A stretch of 64,000 nucleotides of DNA from Bin87 sp965221295 (GTDB taxonomy: Bacteria > Chloroflexota > Dehalococcoidia > Lucifugimonadales > UBA3495): positions 1,054,001-1,118,000 of the forward strand of contig OZ244879.1 in the NCBI GenBank assembly GCA_965221295.1, read 5' to 3'. The notes under the pieces were generated by a model, which was given only the letters and a program-made list of their open reading frames with translations, was not told the DNA's origin and did not search any database. Both the position numbers and the translations under genes were made by a program. Shown here in pieces: positions 16,967 to 25,885 of the stretch; within the stretch, counting starts at the first letter, position 1; every line of letters begins with the position of its first letter.

Positions 16967-17902
16967 TCACGCCAAATTCGCGAGCGCCCGCTCGGCGAAT
17001 TCGGGGCGCACGATGCGTTCGTAGGGGTGGGCGCCTTGAACCAGGCCGCCGGCGATCAGGGCGTCTCGCATCCGGTCGAATCCTTCGCGTCTGATAGTGG
17101 GGTCGGATGCCCACACTCCAGCCGACTGGTACCGGGCTACGCCCTCGGTCAAGAGGCCCCGGTCGTATTCGGGAAACACGCCGGCGATGCGCTCCGCCAC
17201 CGCCTCGGCCGGGCTGTCGGCGACCCAGCGCTGGGCCTTAGCGTAGCCGTTGACGAACCGTTGCGCGGTGTCTGGGTTATTCTCCAAGTAGTCGGGCGTA
17301 ACCGCGATGCTGCTGTAGCACACGTAACCGCTCTCTTTGCCCAGGGTTGCCGCCAGGTGTCCCGCGCCTTCAGCGATCAGCTGACCGGCAAAGGGATATG
17401 GAACCTGAAGGTAGTCTGCGTCGCCGTTGCGGAAGCGGCTCAGCATCTCCGGAGCGGTCAGACCGCCCATGAGCTTCACGCTGGCCGGGTCCACGCCGTG
17501 CCAGCGCATGGCGGCCTGCAACGTGGTGTACGGAACTGGAGTGAAGCCTACGGGGATCAGCGTGGCGCCGGCGAGATCCGCCCACGTCCAGCCATCGGTG
17601 GGACGCTTGGATAGGAGGAAGAAACCGTCGCGCTGGTTGATTTCGGCGATGTGCAGCGGCGGCGCGTCGCTGCCGGCGTCCAGATCCATGAAACTGCGAC
17701 TGATGCCGCTCTGGGTCATGTCGATTTCGCCAGCCTTGAGCAGGTCGGTACTGGTTTGGCCGGGAGGGACGTGATCGAAGTCGATGTCCAGACCCTGGTC
17801 GGAGAGGAATCCACCCTCCACAGCGACGTAGATGGTCGTGTAGAACATGTTGCGGAAGGCAACCCGCAACCGGATGCGGTTTGAATTGACTGGTGATGTC
17901 AT
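16967..17902 (-). CDS. NMT1/THI5-like substrate-binding-type protein without signal peptide
   Basis: 311 residues with the SsuA/THI5-like fold: FYTTIYVAVEGGFLSDQGLD at the N-terminus, then DLLKAGEIDMTQSGIS, a Trp/Gly-rich hinge, and LENNPDTAQRFVNGYAKAQRW in the second lobe. Such proteins bind pyrimidine precursors, sulfonates or similar small molecules. No signal peptide or lipobox is present at the chosen ATG, and upstream frame gives none, so it is probably cytosolic or a binding protein with a lost export signal. No matching permease or ATPase is adjacent: the next gene is an exporter-type ABC protein. GGAGA lies eight to ten bases upstream of the ATG. Confidence 0.8.
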   Translation of the reverse strand: MTSPVNSNRIRLRVAFRNMFYTTIYVAVEGGFLSDQGLDIDFDHVPPGQTSTDLLKAGEIDMTQSGISRSFMDLDAGSDAPPLHIAEINQRDGFFLLSKRPTDGWTWADLAGATLIPVGFTPVPYTTLQAAMRWHGVDPASVKLMGGLTAPEMLSRFRNGDADYLQVPYPFAGQLIAEGAGHLAATLGKESGYVCYSSIAVTPDYLENNPDTAQRFVNGYAKAQRWVADSPAEAVAERIAGVFPEYDRGLLTEGVARYQSAGVWASDPTIRREGFDRMRDALIAGGLVQGAHPYERIVRPEFAERALANLA

Positions 17903-17926
17903 GGCATGATCTCCGTGATGGGTTGG

Positions 17927-19897
17927 CTAGGCGGCGACGGGCAATCGGAAGTCGCCGTTGGTCAGCGCCACGCCATCGTCGTAGATGCACTCCACGGCGC
18001 CGCCTTCGTATTGTTCCCAGTATAGCTGGGCGTAGAGGCCGCCCAGGGCCAGCAGTTCGAGATGGTTGCCGCGCTCTACGATGCGGCCATGGTCCACCAC
18101 GAAAATCACATCCGCCGCGAGAATCGTGGACAGGCGATGGGCGATGGCGATGGTGGTGCGCCCCTGCATCAACGGCCTGAGAGCCGATTGAACGAAGCGC
18201 TCGCTGGTGGTGTCCAGCGCGGAAGTAGCCTCGTCCAGGATCAAGAGCCGGGGTTGGTGCAGGATGACGCGGGCGATGGACAGGCGCTGACGCTCTCCGC
18301 CGGAAAGGCGGAATCCGCGTTCTCCCACCACGGTATCGTAGCCGTCGGGGAATTGCAGGATACGTTCGTGGACGTATGCCGCTTGCGCCGCCGCGTGGAT
18401 TTCAGATTCGGTGGCCTGGGGGTTGCCGTAGATCAGGTTCTCTCGGATGGATGCGTGGAACAGGTAGCTTTCCTGGGACACGTAGCCAATCATTGCGGCC
18501 AGGCTAGCCAGTTTGATGCGCCGAACATCAACATCATCGATGGAAACAACGCCTTCGGTAACGTCGTACAGGCGGGGGATCAGGTAGGAAATCGTGGTTT
18601 TGCCGGCGCCGCTGGGTCCGACCAAAGCGGCCAGTTGACCCGGTTTGACTTGGAAGGTGACGCCGTCCAGGGCCCAGGCGCGGGCGTCGTGGTCGGGATG
18701 GGCGCTGCGGGATTCGCCGGCGAGGGTGGTTTGTTGGTAATTCACTCGCTGGTAGTTTACGCGCACGTCCTGGAATCGCACTGCGCCGCGGGCCTGTTGG
18801 GCGGGCATGTCCACGGCGTCGGGAGCGTCCACGATCTCAGGGCGGATGTCCAGGTAAGCGAAGATGCGCTCGAACAGAGCCAGGGACGATTGCAACTCCA
18901 CCGCCGTGCGCAGCAGGGCGCTGATGGGAAAATACAGACGGGTTTGCAGCGTGGTAAAGGCTACGATGGCGCCGGCGGTCACGCCTCCCGAGCCGAAGGA
19001 ACCGTAGAGAAGGTAGCCGGCGAGAACGTAAATCACCACTGGACTGAGCGAAAAGAAAATCTGGATGCCGGCCCAGATGGCTTGACCGGTCATTTCGCGG
19101 CGGATTTCCAGGTCGGAAAGGCGCACGTTCTGGCGCCGGAATCGCTCGATTTCGCGGTTCTGGGCGCCGAACAAGCGGGTCAGCATGACGCCGGACACCG
19201 ACAGAGTTTCCTGGGTGATGGCCGTCATCTCCGCCGTGGATTCCTGCACCAGCGACGACATGGCGCGGCGACGCTTGCCGACCCAGTAGCTGAACACCGC
19301 GAACACTGGCGTAACTCCCACCGCCACCAGCGTCAACTCCCAGGACAGAACGAGCATGGCGATGAGGGTGCTGATGAGAATAACGACGTTGGACAGAATG
19401 TTGCTGACCGTGCCCGTCACCACCAGCCGGATGCCGGCCACGTCGTTGGCCACCCGGCTCTGGATTTCGCCGGTGTGGGAATCGGTGAAGAAACCCAAGG
19501 ACAGGGATTGGAGGTGGGAATAAAGACGATCCCGCAGGTCTCGCATCACCCGCTGACCCACCTGTTGGGTGAGCCAGGTCTGCAATACTCCCAGACTCCC
19601 GGTTACGACGACAACGGCGCCCATGATTGCGGCGATGGTCCAGACCAGGCGCAGGTTCGGCCCGCCCTCAACGAACAGCCCGGAGTCGAACATCGTTTGA
19701 ATCAACACCGGGTTGACCACCCCCAGGCCGGCGGTGACCACGATCAGGATGCCGATAGCCGCAACCCGCAGCCCGTAGGGTCGAAAGGCGCCGGCGATGC
19801 GGCGGTTCAGGTTGGGAACCCGATGACTGGGACGACGCCCACTGCTGGCCACCGTTCTGCGCGGGCCATTGGGTATGTTTTCCCTCACCGGACGCAT
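17927..19897 (-). CDS. ABC exporter half-transporter (MsbA/MdlB-like)
   Basis: 656 residues with fused membrane and ATPase domains. Six helices span about residues 40-330, with the exporter coupling helix and the segment SLGFFTDSHTGEIQSRVAND. The ATPase has Walker A GPSGAGKTT, signature LSGGERQRLSIARVIL, Walker B LLILDEATSALD and switch His AIAHRLSTI. An insertion of about 25 residues with duplicated NYQ(R/Q)VNYQ-like sequence lies between the first strands of the ATPase domain. The C-terminus carries a short tail after YWEQYEGG. It should work as a homodimer unless a partner exists elsewhere. Substrate unknown (lipid, peptide or drug). Confidence 0.92.
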   Translation of the reverse strand: MRPVRENIPNGPRRTVASSGRRPSHRVPNLNRRIAGAFRPYGLRVAAIGILIVVTAGLGVVNPVLIQTMFDSGLFVEGGPNLRLVWTIAAIMGAVVVVTGSLGVLQTWLTQQVGQRVMRDLRDRLYSHLQSLSLGFFTDSHTGEIQSRVANDVAGIRLVVTGTVSNILSNVVILISTLIAMLVLSWELTLVAVGVTPVFAVFSYWVGKRRRAMSSLVQESTAEMTAITQETLSVSGVMLTRLFGAQNREIERFRRQNVRLSDLEIRREMTGQAIWAGIQIFFSLSPVVIYVLAGYLLYGSFGSGGVTAGAIVAFTTLQTRLYFPISALLRTAVELQSSLALFERIFAYLDIRPEIVDAPDAVDMPAQQARGAVRFQDVRVNYQRVNYQQTTLAGESRSAHPDHDARAWALDGVTFQVKPGQLAALVGPSGAGKTTISYLIPRLYDVTEGVVSIDDVDVRRIKLASLAAMIGYVSQESYLFHASIRENLIYGNPQATESEIHAAAQAAYVHERILQFPDGYDTVVGERGFRLSGGERQRLSIARVILHQPRLLILDEATSALDTTSERFVQSALRPLMQGRTTIAIAHRLSTILAADVIFVVDHGRIVERGNHLELLALGGLYAQLYWEQYEGGAVECIYDDGVALTNGDFRLPVAA

Positions 19898-19934
19898 GGG
19901 ATGTTCTGGGCCGTTGTCGCGAAGCCGAAGCGGG

Positions 19935-20819
19935 TTATCCGGTGGCTTCTTTCAGGCGCCGTATGGCGTCGATGTGGGCATCAGGCGAGGCGGCGCCCCT
20001 TAGCCCGGCGGCGATGTGCGTGGCTCCGATCACCTCCCAGGATTTGAGCTCGGTGAGCCAGTCTTCGGGGTTGTTGTCTGCGGTGATGGTGACGCGACCC
20101 TCGAAGCCGATTTCCGACGGGTCGCGGCCGACAGCTTCGGCCTGGGCGCGGATGCGGGCCAGGATGGCCTGGCCGCCGGCGTCCGGCGCGAACATGGGGA
20201 AGTAGCCGTCGGCCAGGCGGCCGATGCGTCGAATGGCGGCGTTGGGCGGTGTGGGAGCGTTGCCGCGGCCGGCGCCGATCCAAATGGGGATGGGGCGCTG
20301 CTCCGGCAACGGGTTGATGCCGGCGTGGGTGATGTCGTGATACTTGCCGTGGAAGTCAACCACGTCTTGAGTCCACAGCTGCCGGAGAACCGCGATTTGC
20401 TCGTCGCAGCGGCTGCCACGGGTGGCGAAATCCACGCCCAGGGCTTCGTACTCTACCGAGTTCCAGCCAACGCCGATACCCAGACGCAGGCGCCCGCCGG
20501 ATAGCAGGTCCACTTCGGCGGCCTGTTTGGCGACCAACGCCGTTTGGCGCTGGGGCAGGATCAGGATGCCGGTGGTCAGGCCGATACGCTTGGTCACGGC
20601 AGCAAGGTACGCCATTAGGGTGAACGGCTCGTGGATGTAGGATTCGTGGGTGTAGGGAAACTGGGGCACCTCGGGATGCTTCTCCGGCACCGCGCCCAGC
20701 ACGTGGTCAAGAATGCGGACGTGGGAATAACCCAGATCTTCCGCGGCCTGGATGTAATCTCGCAACGCTCCGAAGTCGTCGCCGATTTCGACAATGGGAA
20801 CCGAAACGCCAATTTCCAT
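19935..20819 (-). CDS. LLM-class F420-dependent oxidoreductase
   Basis: 294 residues from the ATG at 20819, which has GGGAGG eight bases upstream; the longer open frame to 21092 runs through repeat DNA and was rejected. Signatures of the F420-type luciferase-like group are YSHVRILDHVLGAVPEKHP, RIGLTTGILILPQRQTALVA, EVDLLSGGRLRLGIGVGWN and FHGKYHDI. These are close to the TIGR03619-type enzymes frequent in SAR202 and actinobacteria. It probably reduces or oxidises a small carbonyl or aromatic compound; the substrate is unknown. A reverse-strand TATAAT lies at 20883-20878. Confidence 0.9.
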   Translation of the reverse strand: MEIGVSVPIVEIGDDFGALRDYIQAAEDLGYSHVRILDHVLGAVPEKHPEVPQFPYTHESYIHEPFTLMAYLAAVTKRIGLTTGILILPQRQTALVAKQAAEVDLLSGGRLRLGIGVGWNSVEYEALGVDFATRGSRCDEQIAVLRQLWTQDVVDFHGKYHDITHAGINPLPEQRPIPIWIGAGRGNAPTPPNAAIRRIGRLADGYFPMFAPDAGGQAILARIRAQAEAVGRDPSEIGFEGRVTITADNNPEDWLTELKSWEVIGATHIAAGLRGAASPDAHIDAIRRLKEATG

Positions 20820-20935
20820 GAAAGAACCTCCCGGGCGAAAAGAAAGCGGCGCCGCCGCCAGGATAGTGGCTGGGGTCATTATAACGGGGCGCCGAGAATC
20901 GCGGGGGCGGCGTCGCCGCATGGGATGGCGGCCGT

Positions 20936-21125
20936 TCGTTGCGTCGGACGGGATTGCCGCGCTGCGCTCGCAATGACAGAAAAAAGGCTCGCAATGACAG
21001 GACGTTGAAATGACGGAACGTGGTGGCGGCGTCGGCCCATTGGCTGGGGGCCGTTCGTTGTGTGGGCCGAGATTGCCGCGCTTCGCTCGCAATGACAGGA
21101 CGTTGGGGGGCCTCGCGATGAAATG
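20936..21125. repeat. GCAATGACAG repeat elements between divergent genes
   Basis: Two full elements (each with GATTGCCGCGCT(G/T)CGCTCGC then AATGACAG) and several partial AATGACAG ends occupy the gap between the F420-type oxidoreductase and ilvD. The copies are separated by GGCCGTTCGTTG-type flanks that also recur at other loci. No gene is visible here. Confidence 0.85.
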
Positions 21126-21190
21126 TCACATCGGTGTGGTTTAGGAAGGGAGATCTCGCCAAACGGGTAGGGGTGCGCCGATGCGATTGG

Positions 21191-21219
21191 TTGCCGCGCT
21201 GTTGGGGCCAAACTATAAT
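21191..21219 (+). promoter_or_regulatory. Promoter of ilvD
   Basis: TTGCCG (21191-21196), a 17-base spacer and a perfect TATAAT (21214-21219). Transcription would begin near 21226, about 49 bases before the TTG start codon. Confidence 0.6.
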
Positions 21220-21274
21220 CTTACGACGCTAGCGATTGATACCGGCGGCCACGCCGCCTGTTGAGGAGGCCGTT

Positions 21275-22969
21275 TTGACTACTACGATACAGAGCCCGAA
21301 GGCGCTGTTGAAGCACCGCAGCCGTGAGATTACCGAAGGCGCGGAACGGGCGCCGGCCAGGGCCATGCTGATGGCCATGGGCCTGACTGCGGAGGATCTG
21401 GAGAAGCCCTTCGTGGCCGTGGCCAACCTCGCCAGCGACGTGACGCCTTGCAACGTGCACCTGAGCCGCATCGCCAGCGCGGTGAAAGACGGCATTCGAC
21501 ACGGCGAGGGGACGCCCTTTGAATTTGGCACCATAACCGTCAGCGACGGCATTTCAATGGGCACCGAGGGGATGAAGGCGTCGCTGGTCAGTCGCGAAGT
21601 CATCGCCGACTCCATCGAGACCGTAGCCTTCGGAGAGCGGATGGATGGCCTGGTGACCGTGGCCGGCTGCGACAAAAACATGCCCGGCTGCATGATGGCC
21701 ATTGCCCGGCTCAACATCCCCAGCGTCTTCGTGTACGGTGGCAGCATCATGCCGGGTCGTTTTGAGGGCCGGGACGTGAACATCCAGGACGTTTTCGAGG
21801 CGGTGGGCGCGTATGCCGCCGGCCGGATGACCCGGGAGCAACTGACGGAGCTGGAGTGCAACGCCTGCCCGGGCGAGGGTTCGTGCGCTGGGATGTTCAC
21901 CGCCAACACCATGTCCACCGCCATCGAGGTGATGGGCCTGTCGCTGCCGGGCGACGCCTCGCTGACGGCGGTGGATCCCAACAAGAACGACGAAGCCAGG
22001 CGCGCCGGCGAAGCGGTGATGCGAATGCTGGAAGAGGGCATTCGCCCGCGCGACATCCTCACTCGACGCGCCTTCGAGAACGCCATCACCGTGGTGGTGG
22101 CCATGGGCGGTTCCACCAACGCGGTGCTGCACCTGATGGCGATTGCCCGCGAGGCCGAAGTGGATCTAACCCTGGAGGACTTCGACCGAATCAGCCGCAA
22201 CACGCCATACATTGCTGACCTGAAGCCGGGCGGTCAATACGTCATGGCCGACCTAAGTCGCTACGGCGGAGTGGCGCTGATCGGCAAACGCCTGCTGGAC
22301 GCTGGCCTGCTGCATGGAGACGAGAGGTCCGTCAACGGCAAGACGCTAGCGGAGAACATCAACGAGGCCAGCATCGTGGACGACCAGCCGGTGATCTATA
22401 CGACCGCGGCCCCGCGCAGTCCCACCGGCGGCCTGGCCATCCTGCGCGGCAATCTCGCGCCAGATGGAGCCGTGATCAAAGTCGCAGGGCACCAGGAGAA
22501 GGTGTACGAAGGACCGGCTCGGGTCTTCGATCAGGAGGAGCCGGCGTTCCAGGCCATCCAGCGCGGCGAGATCAAGCCCGGCGACATCGTGATCATCCGC
22601 TACGAAGGACCCAAGGGTGGCCCCGGAATGCGGGAGATGCTGGCGGTGACGGGGGCGCTCATCGGGCAGGGCCTGGGCGACTCGGTGGCCTTGGTCACTG
22701 ACGGCCGGTTCTCCGGGGCTTCTCACGGGCCGATGGTGGGGCACGTGGCGCCCGAGGCCATGGATGGCGGACCCATTGGATTGCTGCGGGAGGGCGACAT
22801 CGTTACGTTGGACATCCCCGGCCGGCGCATCGACGCTCGCATCAGCGAGGAAGAGATGACCGACCGTCGCGCCGCCTGGCGTCCCATGGAGCCGAAATAC
22901 ACCACCGGAGTGCTGGCCAAGTACGCCAAGCTGGTGTCCTCGGCGGCCGAGGGCGCGGTGACGCGGTAG
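21275..22969 (+). CDS. ilvD: Dihydroxy-acid dehydratase
   Basis: 564 residues, the normal IlvD length. It dehydrates 2,3-dihydroxy-isovalerate and -methylvalerate to the 2-oxo acids in valine and isoleucine synthesis, using an Fe-S cluster and Mg2+. Cluster and active-site motifs are ACNVHL-type (VTPCNVHLSRIA), TVAGCDKNMPGCMMA, and LECNACPGEGSCAGMFTANTM; the C-terminal SDGRFSGA-type motif is TDGRFSGASHGPMVGHVAPEA. The TTG at 21275 is taken as start because GAGGAGG lies five bases upstream; the frame extends 13 codons further without a ribosome site. A good promoter stands upstream. Confidence 0.96.
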   Translation: MTTTIQSPKALLKHRSREITEGAERAPARAMLMAMGLTAEDLEKPFVAVANLASDVTPCNVHLSRIASAVKDGIRHGEGTPFEFGTITVSDGISMGTEGMKASLVSREVIADSIETVAFGERMDGLVTVAGCDKNMPGCMMAIARLNIPSVFVYGGSIMPGRFEGRDVNIQDVFEAVGAYAAGRMTREQLTELECNACPGEGSCAGMFTANTMSTAIEVMGLSLPGDASLTAVDPNKNDEARRAGEAVMRMLEEGIRPRDILTRRAFENAITVVVAMGGSTNAVLHLMAIAREAEVDLTLEDFDRISRNTPYIADLKPGGQYVMADLSRYGGVALIGKRLLDAGLLHGDERSVNGKTLAENINEASIVDDQPVIYTTAAPRSPTGGLAILRGNLAPDGAVIKVAGHQEKVYEGPARVFDQEEPAFQAIQRGEIKPGDIVIIRYEGPKGGPGMREMLAVTGALIGQGLGDSVALVTDGRFSGASHGPMVGHVAPEAMDGGPIGLLREGDIVTLDIPGRRIDARISEEEMTDRRAAWRPMEPKYTTGVLAKYAKLVSSAAEGAVTR

Positions 22970-23065
22970 CGAGGGGCGCCGCAAACTAGGGAAGGGCGGC
23001 GCGGCGCATTGGTCATCGGCATCGCCATCGCCGCGCTGACGCCCCCATTCTTGCAATGGTCGATT

Positions 23066-23095
23066 GGTGGACAAATAACTGGTGGACAATAGGGG
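23066..23095. repeat. 15-bp tandem repeat, two copies, just before a start codon
   Basis: Two units starting GGTGGACAATA or GGTGGACAAATA end seven bases before the ATG of the enoyl-CoA hydratase-like gene; the second copy supplies the purine-rich AGGGG ahead of that ATG. Confidence 0.6.
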
Positions 23096-23101
23096 TAACT
23101 G

Positions 23102-23911
23102 ATGACCAGTCCCGATAATCGCGTCCTGATGGAACGCTCCGGCGCGTTGGCGGTGATTCGTCTGAACCGGCCGGAGGCGCGCAATGCCCTGTCCCCGGAG
23201 ATGATCACCGAACTGGCGCAGGCATTGAACGCGACCCGCGCCGGGGACGTTCGCGCCGTGATGCTAACTGGGACGGGCGGGGCGTTTTGCGCTGGCGCGG
23301 ACGTGAGGGACTTCACGGCGCAACTCGAAGAGGGCGGCGCCGAAAGTCTGTCGTCGCATCTTCGCAACCTGGCGGACGCGCTGCACAACGATGTCGTAAT
23401 GGCCATACGCAAGCTGGACAAACCGGTGGTTGCGGCGGTGAACGGCGTGGCGGCCGGCGCCGGCTTCAGCCTGGCCCTGGCGTGCGATCTGAGAGTCGCC
23501 TCGGCAGACGCCCGGTTCCTTTTGGCCTACGCCAACATCGGATGCACGGCGGATGGCGGTTCAACCTACATGCTGCCGCGCATCGTTGGCCAGGGCCGCG
23601 CCATGGAAATTTATCTCGCCAGACAGCCCATCGGTGCGCAGTACGCCTTGGAGCTGGGGTTGGTCAGTCAGGTATTCGACGCAACCCAATTTGAGCGGCA
23701 CGCCATGGAGACAGTTGACCGTCTGGCGCAGGGACCCACCCGGGCCTACGGGCGGGTGAAGGCGTTATTCGATGGCAGCTGGGACGCCGACCTGGCGGCC
23801 CAACTAGCCGCCGAAACCGACGCCATCGCCGACATTGGATTGACCGGAGATTTCCAGGAAGGGATACGGGCCTTCGCGCAGAAACGGCAAGCGTGGTTCC
23901 AGGGGCGTTAG
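23102..23911 (+). CDS. Enoyl-CoA hydratase/isomerase family protein
   Basis: 269 residues of the crotonase fold. The two oxyanion-hole segments are GGAFCAGADVRDF and GVAAGAGFSLALACDLRVAS. The active-site region reads ANIGCTADGGSTYMLPRIVG, which resembles the PaaG/isomerase type with an acidic residue before GGST rather than the two-Glu hydratase pattern; an isomerase or other crotonase reaction is therefore as likely as hydration. The ATG at 23102 has only a weak AGGGG upstream. It lies 132 bp downstream of ilvD on the same strand, but functional linkage is not evident. Confidence 0.88.
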   Translation: MTSPDNRVLMERSGALAVIRLNRPEARNALSPEMITELAQALNATRAGDVRAVMLTGTGGAFCAGADVRDFTAQLEEGGAESLSSHLRNLADALHNDVVMAIRKLDKPVVAAVNGVAAGAGFSLALACDLRVASADARFLLAYANIGCTADGGSTYMLPRIVGQGRAMEIYLARQPIGAQYALELGLVSQVFDATQFERHAMETVDRLAQGPTRAYGRVKALFDGSWDADLAAQLAAETDAIADIGLTGDFQEGIRAFAQKRQAWFQGR

Positions 23912-23950
23912 CTCGACGTCAATGGAGTCCGCGCCGGCTGGGTTGATAGC

Positions 23951-24226
23951 TTGGAGAGAGGATTGGCGCGGCTCCGGCGGGGTTGGAAGGGCTGGTTGGC
24001 GGCGCGCCGGTGGTGGTGTTTAGCGCTGGCTGTTGGCGTCGTTTGCTTTCGCATCCTGGCCGGCGCCGTGGAGAGTTGGCTGTTCGCCCCAGCGCTTGGG
24101 GACAACGCCTGGTGGACGGCGGCGGTCGCGCTCGCCAGCGTGGCGATGTGCGCGCTAGCGGCCATCACCATAGTTGCGTTTGTCCAGTACGGCCGAATCT
24201 ACAACCGCAGGATCCCCACGGAGTGA
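23951..24226 (+). CDS. Possible small membrane protein (about 91 aa)
   Basis: From a TTG at 23951 (or the TTG at 23963, after GGAGAGAGG) the frame encodes an Arg/Trp-rich N-terminus, a hydrophobic helix (WWCLALAVGVVCFRILAGAV) and a second one (AVALASVAMCALAAITIVAF), ending RIYNRRIPTE. Two membrane helices and charged ends look like a real gene, but there is no ATG and no recognised family. Confidence 0.4.
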   Translation: MERGLARLRRGWKGWLAARRWWCLALAVGVVCFRILAGAVESWLFAPALGDNAWWTAAVALASVAMCALAAITIVAFVQYGRIYNRRIPTE

Positions 24227-24404
24227 TCGCGCGGCGATGGCGTCGCTCCATGCCGCGTTTGCGGTGGAGAGCGCACAGCAGACTGGCGCTGCCGCGCCAA
24301 AGAACGCCTAGTGGGAAACGGCCGCGCTTGCCGGCCGGGGTAGGCTTGCCTATACTGGCGGCGAAGAGGTGCTTGACGAACGTTGTTGACCGTTGCGAGT
24401 AGGC

Positions 24405-24842
24405 ATGAACATGAAGATCAAGATTGCATTGATGGCCGTTGTCGCCGCCGCGCTGCTGATTGGGCTGGCGTGCACGGCTGAAACCGACTCGCAATGTCCC
24501 GAGGGGACGGATCCCTTCACCGAGTTCAATATGTACTTCGGGCGGGAAAAGGGCGACGGTTCCACCGTATCGGAGGACGAGTGGCGAGATTTTCTCGCCG
24601 ACACGGTGGCCCCCCGATTCCCCGATGGATTCACGTCCTTGGACGCTCGGGGCCAGTGGTTTGACGCCGAAAACAACCGGCTGTACCGAGAATCCACCAA
24701 GCTGCTGAATGTTTTGGCGCCCAGCGGCGCCGGCGATGCCAGCGCCCAAGCAATCCGCGAGATCTCCGACGCCTATAAAGAACGATTCGACCAGCAGGCG
24801 GTATTTCTAACCACCCTGCCGGCGTGCGCCGGGTTGCATTGA
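24405..24842 (+). CDS. DUF3574-like lipoprotein
   Basis: About 145 residues. The N-terminus (MKIKIALMAVVAAALLIG then LACTAE) is a lipoprotein signal. The mature part follows the DUF3574 pattern: FNMYFGREKGDGSTVSEDEW, DFLADTVAPRFPDGFTSLDA, then GQWFDAENNRLYRESTKLLN. The family is small, extracytoplasmic and of unknown function. The start is either the ATG at 24405 or the one at 24411; no strong ribosome site decides. It stands alone between a possible small membrane protein and the dehydrogenase gene. Confidence 0.75.
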   Translation: MNMKIKIALMAVVAAALLIGLACTAETDSQCPEGTDPFTEFNMYFGREKGDGSTVSEDEWRDFLADTVAPRFPDGFTSLDARGQWFDAENNRLYRESTKLLNVLAPSGAGDASAQAIREISDAYKERFDQQAVFLTTLPACAGLH

Positions 24843-24927
24843 CGGAGATCTCGTCAGGCCGCCCCGTCCCTAGTGAGGGCCCCGGCTGCGAGGCTCCCAT
24901 TGCGAGGCGCTCACGGAGGCGCCTGGG

Positions 24928-25821
24928 ATGACGGACGGATCCATGCGCAAACAGGCATTCATAGGCGTTGGAACAATGGGCAGCGTGATGGCGGGTTGCC
25001 TGCTGGACGCCGGAGTTGACCTGACGATTCACGACATCAGGCGAGAGTCTGCGGAACCGTTGTTGGATAGAGGCGCCCGTTGGGCCAACAGCGCTGAGGA
25101 AGCGGCGGCGGATTGCGCGATGCTTTGGGTTTCGCTGCCCGGTCCGGCGCAGGTTGAATCCGTCCTGTTGGGCGACGAGGGCGGCGTGATCGGAGCCATG
25201 CCCCGGGGAGCGACGTTGGTGGACACCACCACCAACGACCCGGACCTGGCGCGGCGCGTGGCCAAGACCTGCTGGGACCGGGGCATCGCAATGTTGGACG
25301 CGCCGGTGAGCGGACGTCCGCCCACGATGACGATGATGGCGGGCGGAGAGCTTGATGCCGTCGAACGGGCCAGGCCGTACCTGGAAGTCGTGGCGGCGCA
25401 GGTGTTTCACGTAGGCCCGGCAGGTACGGGGTGCGTGGCCAAGCTGGCCACCCAGTACATGGGCTACACGAACCTGATCGCCGCCATCGAGGGAATGCTC
25501 ATCGCGCGGTTGGGCGGCGTTGACCCTGAAGTTCTAGCGGAGATAGCGCCAGTCAGCGCGGGAGCCAGCCGGGCGTTCAATGCCATTCCCAACAGCGTGC
25601 TGAATCGATCGTTCTCCGCGGGCGGGACGCTGGACATAGTCGCGAAGGACGTAGCGTTGGCGTGCGAGTTGGCGAAACGGTTGGAAGCGCCCTCTGCGAC
25701 CGGCGAAGTAGCCAACGCGCTGTACCGGCAAGCCCAGGAAGCGGGCTGGGGCAACGAAGGATACCCGGTGGTGGCGCGCATCCTGGAGGGGTTGGCTGGC
25801 GCTGAGTTGAAGGCTTCGTGA
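24928..25821 (+). CDS. 3-hydroxyisobutyrate dehydrogenase-like NAD(P)-dependent oxidoreductase
   Basis: 297 residues of the beta-hydroxyacid dehydrogenase family. The Rossmann motif is FIGVGTMGSVMAG (residues 11-23), and the family's AMLWVSLPGP loop follows. The substrate-binding motif, normally DAPVSGGxxGA, reads DAPVSGRPPTMTMMAGG, so the usual second Gly and Gly-Ala are replaced. The catalytic Lys is present in GTGCVAKLATQYMG, where the common KLxNN is KLATQ. The fold is certain, but the altered substrate loop suggests an unusual substrate. The ATG at 24928 has a weak site (CCTGGG). Confidence 0.85.
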   Translation: MTDGSMRKQAFIGVGTMGSVMAGCLLDAGVDLTIHDIRRESAEPLLDRGARWANSAEEAAADCAMLWVSLPGPAQVESVLLGDEGGVIGAMPRGATLVDTTTNDPDLARRVAKTCWDRGIAMLDAPVSGRPPTMTMMAGGELDAVERARPYLEVVAAQVFHVGPAGTGCVAKLATQYMGYTNLIAAIEGMLIARLGGVDPEVLAEIAPVSAGASRAFNAIPNSVLNRSFSAGGTLDIVAKDVALACELAKRLEAPSATGEVANALYRQAQEAGWGNEGYPVVARILEGLAGAELKAS

Positions 25822-25885
25822 CACCGGCGGCGGCTGAGGGGTTGTGATACCATTTTGGCGGGCAATTCGCTCCCGGAGGGAGGAC

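Noticed and set aside
18062..20047. A 661-residue forward open frame
   Set aside because: Antisense shadow of the ABC exporter, whose Walker and signature motifs are all on the reverse strand.
20820..21092. N-terminal extension of the F420-type oxidoreductase
   Set aside because: The extension translates the dispersed element (SAAIPSDATNG-like) and lacks homology; the ATG at 20819 has a strong ribosome site.
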